DNA of 64,000 bases from Candidatus Bathyarchaeota archaeon (GCA_005888735.1 VBBN01000037.1:1-64000), one strand, 5' to 3'. Positions 9,291 to 18,705 are shown, counted from the stretch's first letter. Notes: generated from the letters alone by a model not told the origin. Translations and numbers: made by a program.

Positions 9291-9566
9291 TCCATCCTGT
9301 GGCAAGGAGTCGAGCTTCAGGCTGTGGTCGGCCGTCAGGAGGGTTTACGGGTTGGAGATGTGGCCGTTTGCATCGGCTGCGCGTCCCCTTTGATTACGGT
9401 AGGGTTGCCGTATGAATTCAGATTGATGACCAAGGTGGAGTTCGAGGAACTCGACTCCGAGACGAAGAGGTTCCTGGAGAAGGCTCAAGCAAGAGTCAGA
9501 GAGGGTCACACTCGGAAGTCAACTGTCTCTGGTAATTCTTCCGTTGAGAATCTATTTGATCGATAA
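9280..9566 (+). pseudogene. Zinc-binding hypothetical protein, frameshifted
   Basis: An ATG at 9280 begins MGRCPSCGKE in one frame. A neighbouring frame continues LQAVVGRQEGLRVGDVAVCIGCASPLITVG and runs to 9566. Joined, they give a treble-clef/zinc-ribbon-like protein with CxxC...CxxC and a charged helical tail (KVEFEELDSETKRFLEKAQA). The tracked ORF starts from a TTG at 9288 and loses the first CxxC. The shift lies between about 9305 and 9320. Confidence 0.5.
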
Positions 9567-9682
9567 AGCGGGCTAACTATGGTGGTGACCCAGCCCACCA
9601 GCGGGCGCCAGAACAGGACAGAATGGAATCGGAAAAATAGCATCCGAAAACAGGTCTGAATCTGACCAATCAACATGCAAAA

Positions 9683-9926
9683 ATGAGATTTCGCTGGAAG
9701 TATCTCGAGATTCTCGCCGGTATCCTAGCCCCTTTCGCAACGTTGGCAATTCTTCCCGGCTGCCCGTTTTTCTTCCTGTTTCCTCCAATTGTTTATGGGG
9801 CGTTGCGATCTCTCATCGTTTGAAAGAGAGACGGGGTTTGTTCTAGCTGTTGCAGGAGCTGCCCTGTTCATAGCAGGGGAAGCATGCCGTCGCGTGAAGT
9901 CCAATCCAAAACCGCCGGTCGCCTGA
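9683..9926 (+). pseudogene. Small two-helix membrane protein, frameshifted
   Basis: ATG 9683 opens a 46-residue hydrophobic frame (LEILAGILAPFATLAIL, FFFLFPPIVYGALR) that ends at TGA 9821. A +1 frame then continues FERETGFVLAVAGAALFIAG and a basic tail to a stop at 9926. Together they form a plausible two-TM protein of about 80 residues. Both halves are too short for the ORF track. Confidence 0.4.
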
Positions 9927-10092
9927 TTTCTTGGAGAGAGGGGCCAAATCCGAAGATTCGGCCCGGCTGCCTTGAGAATCGTAGTGACCTGTTATGACAA
10001 TCGCAGATTGCAGGCTCCACTAATCACTGGGGAACTACCAGAACCTCGAGCTCAGTTCGACGCCGTATCCACAGCTTCCTCGATGCAGAACG

Positions 10093-10146
10093 TAACAGCT
10101 GTTAATTTTGGAATAAAAGTCTTATAAGCAAGTAATACCCATTACT
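10093..10146 (+). promoter_or_regulatory. TATA box with two palindromes before the Lrp-like gene
   Basis: CTTATAAG at 10121-10128 is a good archaeal TATA box. A perfect 12-bp palindrome TAACAGCTGTTA (10093-10104) lies just upstream in the BRE/activator zone. A second inverted repeat, AGTAAT-ACCC-ATTACT (10131-10146), sits where the transcript should start. This layout is typical of an autoregulated regulator gene. Confidence 0.55.
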
Positions 10147-10159
10147 ATGTTGCAATAAA

Positions 10160-10699
10160 ATGCACGAGAAAAAAACAACAATGCAAACCAATATGAGTTT
10201 CCCGACCTACGTCTTCGCGACCGTTAATCCGGGCCGCATGACGAACGTGGTCGCGGAGCTAAAGCAAAATAGCCAGATAGACCTCATCGCACCGGTCACA
10301 GGCAGATACGACCTAGTACTACGCCTGAAACCAAACACACCACACAACGTTTACCAGACAGTCAAAGAAATCCGCAATGTCAGCGACATACGTACCACCA
10401 CTACAGAAACAGGCTTCGACGGTATTCAGCCGACCCGAAAACTCGAGAGCCAGATGGCCCTTGGGATTTCACTGTTGAACGTTCAGCACACGTCGATTGA
10501 GAACACCATTAAGCAGCTCAGCAACGTACCAGGCTTCGTAGAAGCATGTAGCGTACCCGGACAGTTCGACATCGTAGCACTCTGGCAAGCAAGAACCTCT
10601 GAAGACATAGTGAAGACTTCCGTTGAGAAAGTAAGTAACCTCGAAGGCCTCTTCAAGAGCGAGACACTTCTCGCTTATGCACCGTTCTTCAAAGCGTAG
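10160..10699 (+). CDS. Lrp/AsnC-type ligand-binding protein, two RAM domains
   Basis: The 179-residue product contains two consecutive copies of the Lrp/AsnC C-terminal ligand-binding (RAM) fold: residues 10-90 (YVFATVNPGRMTNVVAEL, then VTGRYDLVLRLK) and 95-178 (ALGISLLNVQ, then VPGQFDIVALWQA). There is no helix-turn-helix. Stand-alone RAM proteins bind amino acids or modulate partner Lrp regulators. The tandem fusion is unusual; it may mimic the RAM dimer of a normal Lrp in one chain. It has its own promoter with palindromes, suggesting autogenous or Lrp control. Start is ATG 10160; ATG 10178 is an alternative. Confidence 0.85.
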   Translation: MHEKKTTMQTNMSFPTYVFATVNPGRMTNVVAELKQNSQIDLIAPVTGRYDLVLRLKPNTPHNVYQTVKEIRNVSDIRTTTTETGFDGIQPTRKLESQMALGISLLNVQHTSIENTIKQLSNVPGFVEACSVPGQFDIVALWQARTSEDIVKTSVEKVSNLEGLFKSETLLAYAPFFKA

Positions 10700-11600
10700 T
10701 CATCCGAATATAGCTCCGTCGACCTCCCCCTTTTTTAGTATCCAAAAGACGCCTGAACAGGCACTCGATGAACGATCCGTAGTCTAACGATTACAGTGTA
10801 AGCGATCCCGAGCCTAACACTGTTGGATTCGAGATAAAGCGCGGTTCCCCCAAGGACCTTTTTCCGCATACTTGGGCGGACCCGCCTGGTGAGTTTCTAC
10901 AGTTCTCATCTGATGTGGTCTTCCTCTTTGTTTTCTAGGACGAGGCTGGGTTTCCTCGGAGAGCGGTGTATTTCGGTAGCATTCTCTAAGCATCCGAGGG
11001 TCTAATGACGAGGCTACGCCATTTTCGGACAACAGTTCCCAGTCCAAGCATGTTTCCTATCACCCTTCCATGTCGCTGAGCCGGCAGCGGGTGGATCCTA
11101 GAACTCGATTACCATGCATTTTGAAGGTGTCGGGGGTTGGGAGGACTCCAGATTCTCCTGCGCCACCGCCAGTCTCTCAGCCTATCGTCTTCGCCGGTTT
11201 CGGCCGTTTCTCTTTCCGGCGCTCTGAATCTTGTTCTCTCTCGGTTACCTCTTCGGAAACATGCTCTTCCGACTCGTCCTCAGTCTCTTCCTCTAGCTCT
11301 TCATCCTCATCCTCGTCATCATCTGCTCTCCCGTTCGCCTCGCTATCCTCCGAACTCATTTTTTGGATCCCCCTCTGATTCTCATCCGGATATAGAAGCT
11401 TCACAGCCGATTTTCTCAAATCTCTGAGTCATTTTGAGCAAATGTCGAGCCTGTGCGTCTTCTGGCATTCACCGCTTGCGGTGCGCGCTGATAGTAACAT
11501 TTTCGCCAATCATTTGTTCCAGACAGAAGAACGACCGGAATCCGGAAACGGAACGACTTCGCTGTTATGTCTTGCATCCCACGATGGCCGAGGGATGCCT
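10700..11600. other. Intergenic stretch; possible acidic small ORF
   Basis: Apart from one minus-strand frame (ATG 11359 to 11177) that would give a 60-residue, extremely Glu/Asp-rich peptide, nothing looks coding. The acidic run may be a real small acidic protein, but simple-sequence bias explains it equally well. No RNA gene was recognised. Confidence 0.3.
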
Positions 11601-12030
11601 TCACAACGTTATTCTTCTGGTCTTCCGTTCAGACCGGCGTTCAAGTTTGGGAAGTCTTATTTCGAGAATATCTTCATCCATGCTTGCTGACACTTTTTCC
11701 GTGTCTATGCTTTCGGCAAAACCGAAGTTTCGGCGGAATGTGGAGAAAGCTCTTTCCCTATGCAAATAGGTTTTTCCCATCTCCTCTTTCTCCACGTTAG
11801 AGTCAGCAGCAAGCGACAACTCGTTTGTCCCGACTTGAATATTCAGGGTTTCCTTCTTCAACCCTGGAAGCTTTCACGACATATTCGTTGTCAGAGTCGA
11901 TAACATCAACGTAAGGTATTCGCGTCGGGCAGTTCGTATTCAATAGGCCACTCGAATCCCCTGAAGGGGTCTCCTGCGTGACTGCGGCGTAGGAGGACCC
12001 GCGATGCCAATGTCCTGAATTCGAAGGTCT
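11601..12030 (-). pseudogene. Hsp20/alpha-crystallin small heat-shock protein, frameshifted
   Basis: Three minus-strand frames in order spell one small heat-shock protein: GDPFRGFEWPIEYELPDANT, then RIPYVDVIDSDNEYVVKA, then LPGLKKETLNIQV continuing to YLHRERAFSTFRRNFGF and ILEIRLPKLE. The last frame carries the alpha-crystallin core and the I-x-L-P tail region. Two single-base shifts break it. Its 5' end abuts the truncated DEAD-box gene directly, suggesting a deletion joined the two. A functional product is unlikely unless the shifts are sequence errors. Confidence 0.7.
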
Positions 12031-12890
12031 AGTGATTTGCCCCGAAACGACTTCCGCGTGGGCCTCGGGACCGCATCGCACAGGCTTTGGGCAAGCCTGT
12101 TTGCTCTCCACTTTGTCCGCGTGAATACTAGGGCTGACTTTATTCCTCCGCGCCGGAGGAGTTCGATGAGGAGGCCCGTCTTGAGATGTTCTTGGACCGG
12201 GTATACTGTATGCCGTATTGACTCGGGGGGTTGGTCCTGGAGTCCTGCTGTGACTCGGAAGGGTTCCTGCATTATTTGACGTGCTAATTGTTCGACTTCC
12301 CGGGGAATCGTGGCGGAAAAGAGAAGTGTCTGACGTTTCTTCGGGAGGGTGCTGACGATCTGTCGGACGTCAGGTAGGAAACCCATGTCTAACATTCGGT
12401 CGGCTTCGTCGAGGACGAGTACTTGCAGGTCGCGGAAGTCCGCGTGGTTTCTTCGGATATAATCCAGTAGCCGGCCTGGTGTCGCCGTGACTATGTCTAC
12501 TCCGTCTCTTAGGGCTCTTTCTTGGAGGTGCATTCCGACTCCTCCATAGACTGCTTTTCCCCTGATTCCTGTTCCTCCCGCGAGGTCTTTCAGCATCGTC
12601 TCTGTCTGGACTGCTAGTTCTCTCGTGGGTGAGAGGATGAGGACTCGTGTCTTGCGGGCGGGATGTTTTGTGAGTCGTTGGATTATCGGGAGGAGGAAGG
12701 CGGCGGTTTTCCCGGAGCCTGTTCTGGCGGAGCCGATGACGTCGCGGCCTGCTAGTATTGCTGGGATTCCTTGCGCTTGGACCTGGGTGGGGGATGTGTA
12801 TCCTAGTCGTTGGACAGCTTTCAAGAGAGCAGGGTCAAGCCCGAGACTCTGAAAGGACATGGCTGCCTGCAAAGCTTCCCCAACCGTCAC
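12031..12890 (-). pseudogene. DEAD-box RNA helicase (RhlE-like), 3'-truncated
   Basis: The N-terminal RecA domain is complete: Q-motif region (FQSLGLDPALLKAVQRLGY), Walker A SARTGSGKT, PTRELA, TPGRLLDY, VLDEADRML and LLFSATIP. The second domain begins normally (SALVFTRTKWRANRLAQSL), then the frame shifts (GPEAHAEVVSGQITR in another frame) and the sequence passes straight into small heat-shock protein coding sequence. The motifs expected later (H-x-x-G-R-x-x-R and the ARGID region) are missing. About 120 residues have been lost, so an active helicase cannot be made. The tracked ORF to 11940 has a spurious C-terminus. Confidence 0.8.
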
Positions 12891-13138
12891 GTCTCGACCA
12901 ACAGCCCGGGGTACACATAAGGATGATTCCTGCTCGAAACTCTTTCACCCGGGCTGAGGTGAAGAGGAACCATCTAGAACGTGGATTGGCCTCAAACCTA
13001 TGGTCCAGACCTCAACCATTCTCTTAGCTGAGAGACTCTCGCCTCTTGCCTCTGAACTATGGGATCATCCAAAGTGTTGGGATTCAGCTGGCGAAACATC
13101 TCGCTTAGCTGTGTTGAAAGAGACGCGAGTGCCTCGAC

Positions 13139-13330
13139 TCACTCGTCAACTGGGACTGTTCCGACGTAGACGGTCTGGGGCCAGCTAACTCCTTGCGTTG
13201 GCCCAAGATTGTCGACTTTGAGGAAGGCCTTCAGAGTGCGACGGTTCCGTTCCATCCAGAGGCCGAAGCCTGTTCCTGTTAGCCAGTACTTGTACCCGCC
13301 TTTCTCCTCATTAGAGAGGTCATGGATCAT
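13139..13330 (-). CDS. Small hypothetical protein, coupled to upstream ORF
   Basis: A 63-residue product (phrases YWLTGTGFGLWMERNRRTLKAF and TQGVSWPQTVYVG) with coding-like composition. Its ATG overlaps the stop of the upstream 13327-13521 ORF (ATGA), so the two are probably translated together or are two halves of one older protein. No family recognised. Confidence 0.4.
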   Translation of the reverse strand: MIHDLSNEEKGGYKYWLTGTGFGLWMERNRRTLKAFLKVDNLGPTQGVSWPQTVYVGTVPVDE

Positions 13331-13521
13331 TCTGGCTGTTCCTCTAACGCTTCCTCCCTAAAAGGCATGGTGACTGTACTCTTCCGACCTTCTATTCCGA
13401 GAGCATGAAACGCATTCTTTCTGTTGATCTCAAATGCTAACGTCGGTTCAAAGATGGAATAGCCTTCATCATCAGCGACTTGGTCCTCCACAACCTCAGA
13501 GAGGATGAACCTACACGTCAA
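13327..13521 (-). CDS. Small hypothetical protein
   Basis: A 64-residue acidic product containing EPTLAFEINRKNAFHALGIEG. It overlaps the next small gene by 4 bp. It is too short to classify; a split gene is possible because both pieces lack a complete fold on their own. Confidence 0.4.
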   Translation of the reverse strand: MTCRFILSEVVEDQVADDEGYSIFEPTLAFEINRKNAFHALGIEGRKSTVTMPFREEALEEQPE

Positions 13522-13606
13522 AGTGTCGGTTTCCCGATTCTTCGTCCGGTGGCCTAGCCTGGGTCCTACGACCGTTTGGGAAAGCTAGTCATCTAGGAGA
13601 ATTGGT

Positions 13607-13888
13607 CTAGGCTTGTTTTGCTGTTTCTGAGTCTGACGTTTTCTTGGGTTTTCTTCGAAACGGATTCCTCATCTTGTTTTTCACCTTTGTAGAAGGATCG
13701 GGTTCGCATCCTATAGGTGTTTGGGGTACATCACGCATTTCATGCCTCTTTCGGTCTCGGATTGCCGAAGAAAGCCCATAATAGACGCGTTTCTCCGAAA
13801 GGAATAGATAGCCTTCTCGCCGAAGTCTAACTCCCCGTCTTGCGAGGCTACATGAGATCCGCGAGACGAAGCCATTCTCATTGTCCAC
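13607..13888 (-). CDS. Small basic hypothetical protein (doubtful)
   Basis: A 93-residue ORF with a strongly basic C-terminus (NPFRRKPKKTSDSETAKQA). An overlapping frame (13711-13899) is equally long in part, so the true frame is uncertain. No motif recognised. Confidence 0.28.
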   Translation of the reverse strand: MDNENGFVSRISCSLARRGVRLRREGYLFLSEKRVYYGLSSAIRDRKRHEMRDVPQTPIGCEPDPSTKVKNKMRNPFRRKPKKTSDSETAKQA

Positions 13889-13961
13889 TGAATGACCATT
13901 TGTCTCAGCAGGAAGGGTCTCGCGAAAAGGTTCTTATCCCAACCGTAGCCCGACGACCGTC

Positions 13962-14159
13962 ATGAGTAATCTGAAAACAGAACTGGAACACATCAAGCAC
14001 CACATCAAATACCCTGCGAACAAGACACAGGTCCTAGCAGCCTGCAACAACATGACGGACGTTCCGTCCATTGACAAGGAATTCGTCACCAAGTCTCTGC
14101 CTGACAGCAACTACAAGGGCCCAGAAGACGTCGTAAAAGCCCTCCTCAACAAAGTCTAA
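13962..14159 (+). CDS. DUF2795-like small protein
   Basis: A 65-residue protein whose core IKYPANKTQVLAACNN, then DKEFVTKSLPDSNY and GPEDVVKAL, follows the DUF2795/SMc04008-like pattern (a small helical domain of unknown function, common in bacteria and archaea). It stands alone with an ATG start very close to the expected transcript start, so it may be leaderless. Confidence 0.7.
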   Translation: MSNLKTELEHIKHHIKYPANKTQVLAACNNMTDVPSIDKEFVTKSLPDSNYKGPEDVVKALLNKV

Positions 14160-14650
14160 GCTTCCTCCAACCTCCCTCTTTTCTTCACCGTCCATTCCTA
14201 CCACCCCCGCGCCGTATCTTCTCCGAATATTCTCAATTCTGATTGTCAGCTTGTTGAATGGTCTAGCATAGTATGGGGGTTTCGGGCCAGATTCGCCTAT
14301 GGCGCTCCTAGTGGGCTCTGGATCCCTTTCATTTAGGGTATGGGTTACCTGCTGAACGGAGTTCGGATTTCCCATGGGCCCCGCTGAGCCCTCGGCGCCG
14401 AGAGAGCGTTGCTGCGTTAGTATTTGCGGCATGGATCATTAGGTCCCTGACAGACCCGCTTCAAGCATAGGTTTCGAAAAACTCTACGGAATCAGAAACC
14501 AGCTCAAATGCGCTAGTATGCAGGTCAAGGGGAGCGCTTTTTCTGAGTGTGATGTAGCCCTTTCAAGCTTGACTGTCTTCGAGCCTGCCTCCAAAGATGA
14601 CCCTGCAAGGATGCTCTAGGTTGGGTCGATGAGCAAAGCAGTTGACGAGT
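14160..14650. other. Intergenic stretch, nothing recognised
   Basis: About 490 bp between the DUF2795-like gene and the convergent tandem GNAT gene. The minus ORF 14034-14432 runs antisense through the DUF2795-like gene and looks like a shadow. No RNA gene was seen. Confidence 0.35.
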
Positions 14651-15685
14651 CTATTCCAATTGCTTTGAGTAGGCGATCCAGTCAACTTGCCGTTCGAATC
14701 CCAATTTCGTGTTTATGGCAAGCATGGGAGCATTACCCGTTTCGTTTTCGGTCTTGATACGTTCAAAGGTGTTCTTCTGAGCGTATTGAATCACTTGTAG
14801 CTTCATAGCGAAGGCTACTCCTTTTCTACGGTACTCTCTTCTTACACCTGTTAGGGCTTGAAATAGGCCGCGTGGTTCCTTGTCAAGTCGTCGGATCGTG
14901 CTCAGTCCAACATACTTGGCTCCGTCCTTAGCGATTGCGTAGGCTTCAGGGAGAAGACCGGGGTCTTTCATGTCGAATGACAGCCATTGCTCGTATGATA
15001 CAGGGGTGTAGGGCTCGGGCATTGGGACGTCAGCCATCAACGTCTGGTTCAGTTCGTAGAGCTTTTCGTGGCAATCTGGGTTGAGTTCTAGCTCCCGTGC
15101 GAGAGATGTGATTTCGACCCCTGCCCTGGACGCCTCTTCCGAGTAGTGGCGGAACTGAGAAACGTCCACGGTCGACGGGTTTAGTCTGGATTCCCAGGTG
15201 CGGAATCTCTCCTCGAAGCCTCTTTTGGTCAGAAATGTTATTGATAGTGGCATGTCTCCTTTTGCATAGGCCCAGGCCTCTACAGCTTGGAGGTCTGCCA
15301 AGTGTCTCATCAGGTTCTCGTAGATGAATTGACCCACGCCTCCGTTCTGGTGATTCGGGTCCACGAGTATTCTTCCTTGGAATTTTCGCGGGTTGAACAT
15401 CCATGGCATGTGCCCTATTTCCCCCAGCGCCACGATTTCGTGGGTATCGTTGTTGAAACAGGAATAGCGTTGAAGATAGTACTTGGACCTGTCTAGATTG
15501 TCGTCGGAGGCTTTCAGCTCTTGAGCGCTCAAAGAGTAATCTGGAAATGTCGAGTTTCGGATTTCCGCAAACCTTTCGTACTCCGACGGCTGGAACTTCT
15601 TGAGTTCAAACTTAGTTCCTATCACGTCAGACTCCTGTGTAGCTTCTCTTCGAACCTTTTCGAGGCTCTGTTGATTCGAGGTCAT
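14651..15685 (-). CDS. Tandem GNAT N-acetyltransferase
   Basis: A protein of about 344 residues with two GNAT folds. The first has GRILVDPNHQNGGVGQFIYE as motif A followed by ITFLTKRGFEERF; the second has ALTGVRREYRRKGVAFAMKLQ as motif A and NAPMLAINTKLGFERQ near the end. Two-domain GNATs of this type are known from archaea and Firmicutes; substrates are usually unknown, and a small amine or antibiotic-like molecule is possible. I prefer the ATG at 15685 (MTSNQQSLEK) over 15715. It is divergent from the DExH helicase, with about 35 bp between starts. Confidence 0.8.
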   Translation of the reverse strand: MTSNQQSLEKVRREATQESDVIGTKFELKKFQPSEYERFAEIRNSTFPDYSLSAQELKASDDNLDRSKYYLQRYSCFNNDTHEIVALGEIGHMPWMFNPRKFQGRILVDPNHQNGGVGQFIYENLMRHLADLQAVEAWAYAKGDMPLSITFLTKRGFEERFRTWESRLNPSTVDVSQFRHYSEEASRAGVEITSLARELELNPDCHEKLYELNQTLMADVPMPEPYTPVSYEQWLSFDMKDPGLLPEAYAIAKDGAKYVGLSTIRRLDKEPRGLFQALTGVRREYRRKGVAFAMKLQVIQYAQKNTFERIKTENETGNAPMLAINTKLGFERQVDWIAYSKQLE

Positions 15686-15720
15686 GAGTAAAGTTCGTTC
15701 CTTCCTCTGAGGCAAGTCAC

Positions 15721-17640
15721 TTGGTTTATTTCTGCCTTTACGCCAACGATATTCTGGAGGGCTTCGAGTCTCCTTTGACTGGCAACGGATCCGGTATTCA
15801 TTACCGTCACAGTGTGCCGGCCATCTTGGACGCGAGAGAGGAGGGCCGGGCCCAAAAAACTACTGACAAACGACCAGAACCAAGACTCCCAATCTTTTCA
15901 ATTCTTGAGACGATAGACTTCTCGGACCACTTCGTAATCATCGGCGATGTCGGCACGGGGAAGAGCACCGTAACCCCGATTCACGAATACGAATTGTGTA
16001 AGGGGAACAGGCAAATCGTCATCCGGGAGCCCTCGAGGGCCGCGTGCAACGCTCTCTACTATTCGCTCCAGGCGCTTTACCCGGAACTAGGAGCTGCACT
16101 GGCAATCATTACAAAGGACACTCAGATCAATGTCGATGGCAAGATCAAGATAGTCACAGACGGCGTCTTGTTGAGGATGTTGGCCGAGAACTCGATTTCC
16201 GATTCTTCAATCTACTTTGATGAAAGCCACCAGATGTCTTCCCAGCTGGAACTGTGTATGTCACTCGCGAAGAAGGGGAGAGCCATGGCAAGGAACTTGT
16301 TTCGGATCATGAGTGCCACAATCGACCCGGAGGAGTTCTTATCGTTCCTGGGTATTTCGAAGCTCTATTCCATGAGCGGTCGCAGATACCCCGTCGCTCT
16401 CGATGTGGAGGTCGCAAATGACAACGATGAAATGTTCAAGACTCTATCGGTCTTCCTTCGCTCGCAGCCCCGCGATGAATCGTGGCTAGTTTTTCTCCCC
16501 ACGAGGCGACTGGTCGAGAGATATGCCAGCAGCTATGGTGGCGTCTACATCCACGGAGGTCTTGACGGGTCAGAAATCAACAAGATCCAGCGACGAGCCG
16601 AGCTTGACAAGAATCTGAGGATTTTTGCGACGAACGTAATCGCTTCCTCAGTGAACATCTACGTCGATAACGTGTTGATATTTGATGACGTGATCGACAG
16701 CAAAGACAAGCTAGGCCGAAAAACGCTCCACTACAAAAAGATAGACAACAACTCCCTCTTACAGATGATGGGCAGAATCGGTCGCTTCAAGCCCGGTCGA
16801 GCCGTCATTCTTACTGATACGCCCCTCCCAAAGAAGATCAACCCGATACCAGTGCACAAGGCTCTCGAAACCGAGACCCCCTTTGACTTGGTGCTTCTCA
16901 TGTCCAAGTATGGTCTCAAACTCGCAGAACTAGAGTTCATGTCAAAGGTGGATCACCGCGAGGTTGCCTTTGCAGAAGACTGGCTCATTGAAATTGGAGC
17001 AATCGACCACCGCACCCGCAAGGCCACCTGGAAGGGAATCTTGATGAGCGAAATCCCATACGAGCCCGACTTTTCACACATGATCTCTAGCGCCCTGATC
17101 TCAGGTAATTATCATATGGCAAGATTTCTCCTAGCCAGCGGCTCTTTCGGTGACTCGCTCAACCATGCTTACAAGTCAGATGCGGAAGGCATTGCTCGCC
17201 GGCTATTGTATAGCTTCGACGGCTCAAATGAGCTCAATATCAAAGCGCATCTACTCAAAGAGTACGCGGAAGACAGCGATGGGTCATTCATCTCAAAACT
17301 GGTTGTGAACGGGCTCTTCGCCGGATTTGTTGAGGAAGCCTGGAAGAACTATGAAGCAGCCAGAGGAGCATTGAATGATCTCCTCCGTTCATCGAAGAAG
17401 AAGCCAATACCCAAGGAGGTCGTAGTAGATGCTGATGTTACCAAGCTCAAACCATACCTTGAAGACTGTTTGTCATTCGAAAGATACGGCCTAAAGGAAA
17501 GGAACGGCCAGGATCTGCGCGAGATGAACATTGAAGGGCCGTTCTTCGCAAGAGCTCTGACGATAAACTACAAACGCATATTGTTCGACATCGTTGCATT
17601 GAGGGCATCGAGTAGGCGTCGTAATCACACTAGGCATTGA
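15721..17640 (+). CDS. DExH-box superfamily 2 helicase
   Basis: A 639-residue protein with the SF2 helicase core: Walker A VIIGDVGTGKST, motif II FDESH (DExH type), motif III MSATID, motif V region ATNVIASSVN and motif VI QMMGRIGRFKPG. The arrangement resembles HrpA/HrpB and viral NS3-type RNA helicases but lacks their accessory OB-fold region. The C-terminal 250 residues are helical and unassigned. It probably unwinds or remodels RNA. The start is TTG; the first 60 residues are not conserved-looking, so translation may begin later. The neighbouring 3' region carries repeat copy A and the terminase remnant. Confidence 0.85.
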   Translation: MVYFCLYANDILEGFESPLTGNGSGIHYRHSVPAILDAREEGRAQKTTDKRPEPRLPIFSILETIDFSDHFVIIGDVGTGKSTVTPIHEYELCKGNRQIVIREPSRAACNALYYSLQALYPELGAALAIITKDTQINVDGKIKIVTDGVLLRMLAENSISDSSIYFDESHQMSSQLELCMSLAKKGRAMARNLFRIMSATIDPEEFLSFLGISKLYSMSGRRYPVALDVEVANDNDEMFKTLSVFLRSQPRDESWLVFLPTRRLVERYASSYGGVYIHGGLDGSEINKIQRRAELDKNLRIFATNVIASSVNIYVDNVLIFDDVIDSKDKLGRKTLHYKKIDNNSLLQMMGRIGRFKPGRAVILTDTPLPKKINPIPVHKALETETPFDLVLLMSKYGLKLAELEFMSKVDHREVAFAEDWLIEIGAIDHRTRKATWKGILMSEIPYEPDFSHMISSALISGNYHMARFLLASGSFGDSLNHAYKSDAEGIARRLLYSFDGSNELNIKAHLLKEYAEDSDGSFISKLVVNGLFAGFVEEAWKNYEAARGALNDLLRSSKKKPIPKEVVVDADVTKLKPYLEDCLSFERYGLKERNGQDLREMNIEGPFFARALTINYKRILFDIVALRASSRRRNHTRH

Positions 17641-17747
17641 GAGACCACCATTGGAAGCAAAGATCGATCTTTCTCCTGTCTGAAGATTGTTGCTTTTTCA
17701 ATCAGCGTTCTCCGCCGAGACGGGTCCTAGGTCCCAGATTCCTCTCT

Positions 17748-17915
17748 CGCGTCTCAAGCGCCGGAATCGTACCAGGTTGGTTTCAAGAGACTCATTCCCA
17801 GTCTGGTAGGGAGAACGGGCGATTTTCCACGGACAGGCGTAAGACGGGCGAGCCCCAGATTTCGGAAGGGCGAGGATCGCTAGCATTTTCCTTCAGGTCG
17901 CTAGGGTGAGCGTTA
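17748..17915 (+). repeat. Dispersed non-coding repeat, copy A
   Basis: A diverged member of the family described in the findings. It has GTCTCAAGCGCCGGAATCGT, then GGGAGAACGGGCGATTTT, then ATCGCTAGCATTTTCCTTCA, in the same order as the other copies. It lies about 110 bp after the helicase stop. The 3' block with GCGATTCAGGGC is absent here. Confidence 0.6.
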
Positions 17916-18692
17916 CTATCGGCGGACAAGCTGCTTTAACCCGGCGTTTCGCGTATCCTGCGTTACCACGTCCCCAACTCCCGTCGTGTCTGTGGTGATT
18001 CGGTTGACTCGGTTCCACCTGTCGCATAATGCTTTGACATGCCCGATGACCATCGAATAATCTGTTTCAGCGGCCCGTGAGGTCTAGGGCCTCCTTCCAC
18101 GTTAAATGATGCCTGCTAAAGGGGAATGCCGGGTCGAAGCAGATCTTGTAGAATAGGCTGTCATTGCTACCTTGAGTGCTCGACGCGATAAAAGTTCCGC
18201 CCGGTGTAGACAAGGTGAAGAGGATTGCATCGTAGAGACCGCAGTCGTCGCGTATGAATCCCATCTCGTCACAGTATACCAGGTGCAGGCTTGGACCCAT
18301 GATCGTGTTCGGATTATTCGGAAACGCCTCCACAACACTGCCATTGCAAAAAGTCGATCCGGGTCTTCTGAAACGTTGAGACCCTACCTTCCGGAACCCT
18401 AGTGGCCATAGTAGAGATCCGTTCCACTACTGCATTGCTCTGGCGGAGGCTGGGAGCAACGACTGCTATTGCGCTCCCCCGGTGAGTGAGTGCTGTCCAG
18501 AGTATTTTTGAGCTGGTAGTGATTGTCCTTCCGCTCTGTCGGGACCATCGTAGGCAGATGAACCGAGGGGTCTAGCAGGACTTTGCGTTGGTAGTCTGTT
18601 GAGTTGAACCTGAAGGTTTTGGCGCAGAACTCAATGGGGTTCGGCGGTGCTAGGTTCTCTCGGAGGCTGTCGAGTGCTGAGTTGGTCTGCAC
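17916..18692 (-). pseudogene. Phage-type terminase large subunit, frameshifted and internally deleted
   Basis: Minus-strand frames in order read: NPIEFCAKTFRFNSTDYQRK (N-terminal region), RWSRQSGRTITTSSKILW (the terminase Walker A region, here with Arg for the usual Lys), AVVAPSLRQSNAVVERI, then VEAFPNNPNTIMGPSLHLVY with CDEMGF (Walker B), GGTFIASSTQGS (motif III), and finally DRWNRVNRITTDTTGVGDVV (the RNase H-like nuclease Asp region). At least two frameshifts and one deletion between WKEALDL and the nuclease domain make it non-functional. Terminases package viral genomes, so this marks a decayed provirus or virus-derived gene. Confidence 0.75.
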
Positions 18693-18705
18693 GATCCGGC
18701 ATGGG

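Noticed and set aside
8989-9393. 134-aa plus ORF
   Set aside because: Most of it runs antisense to the GNAT remnant; only its end (MGRCPSCGKE) is used for the zinc protein.
11177-11419. 80-aa acidic minus ORF
   Set aside because: Glu/Asp repeat-like sequence with low complexity; kept only as a note in the intergenic entry.
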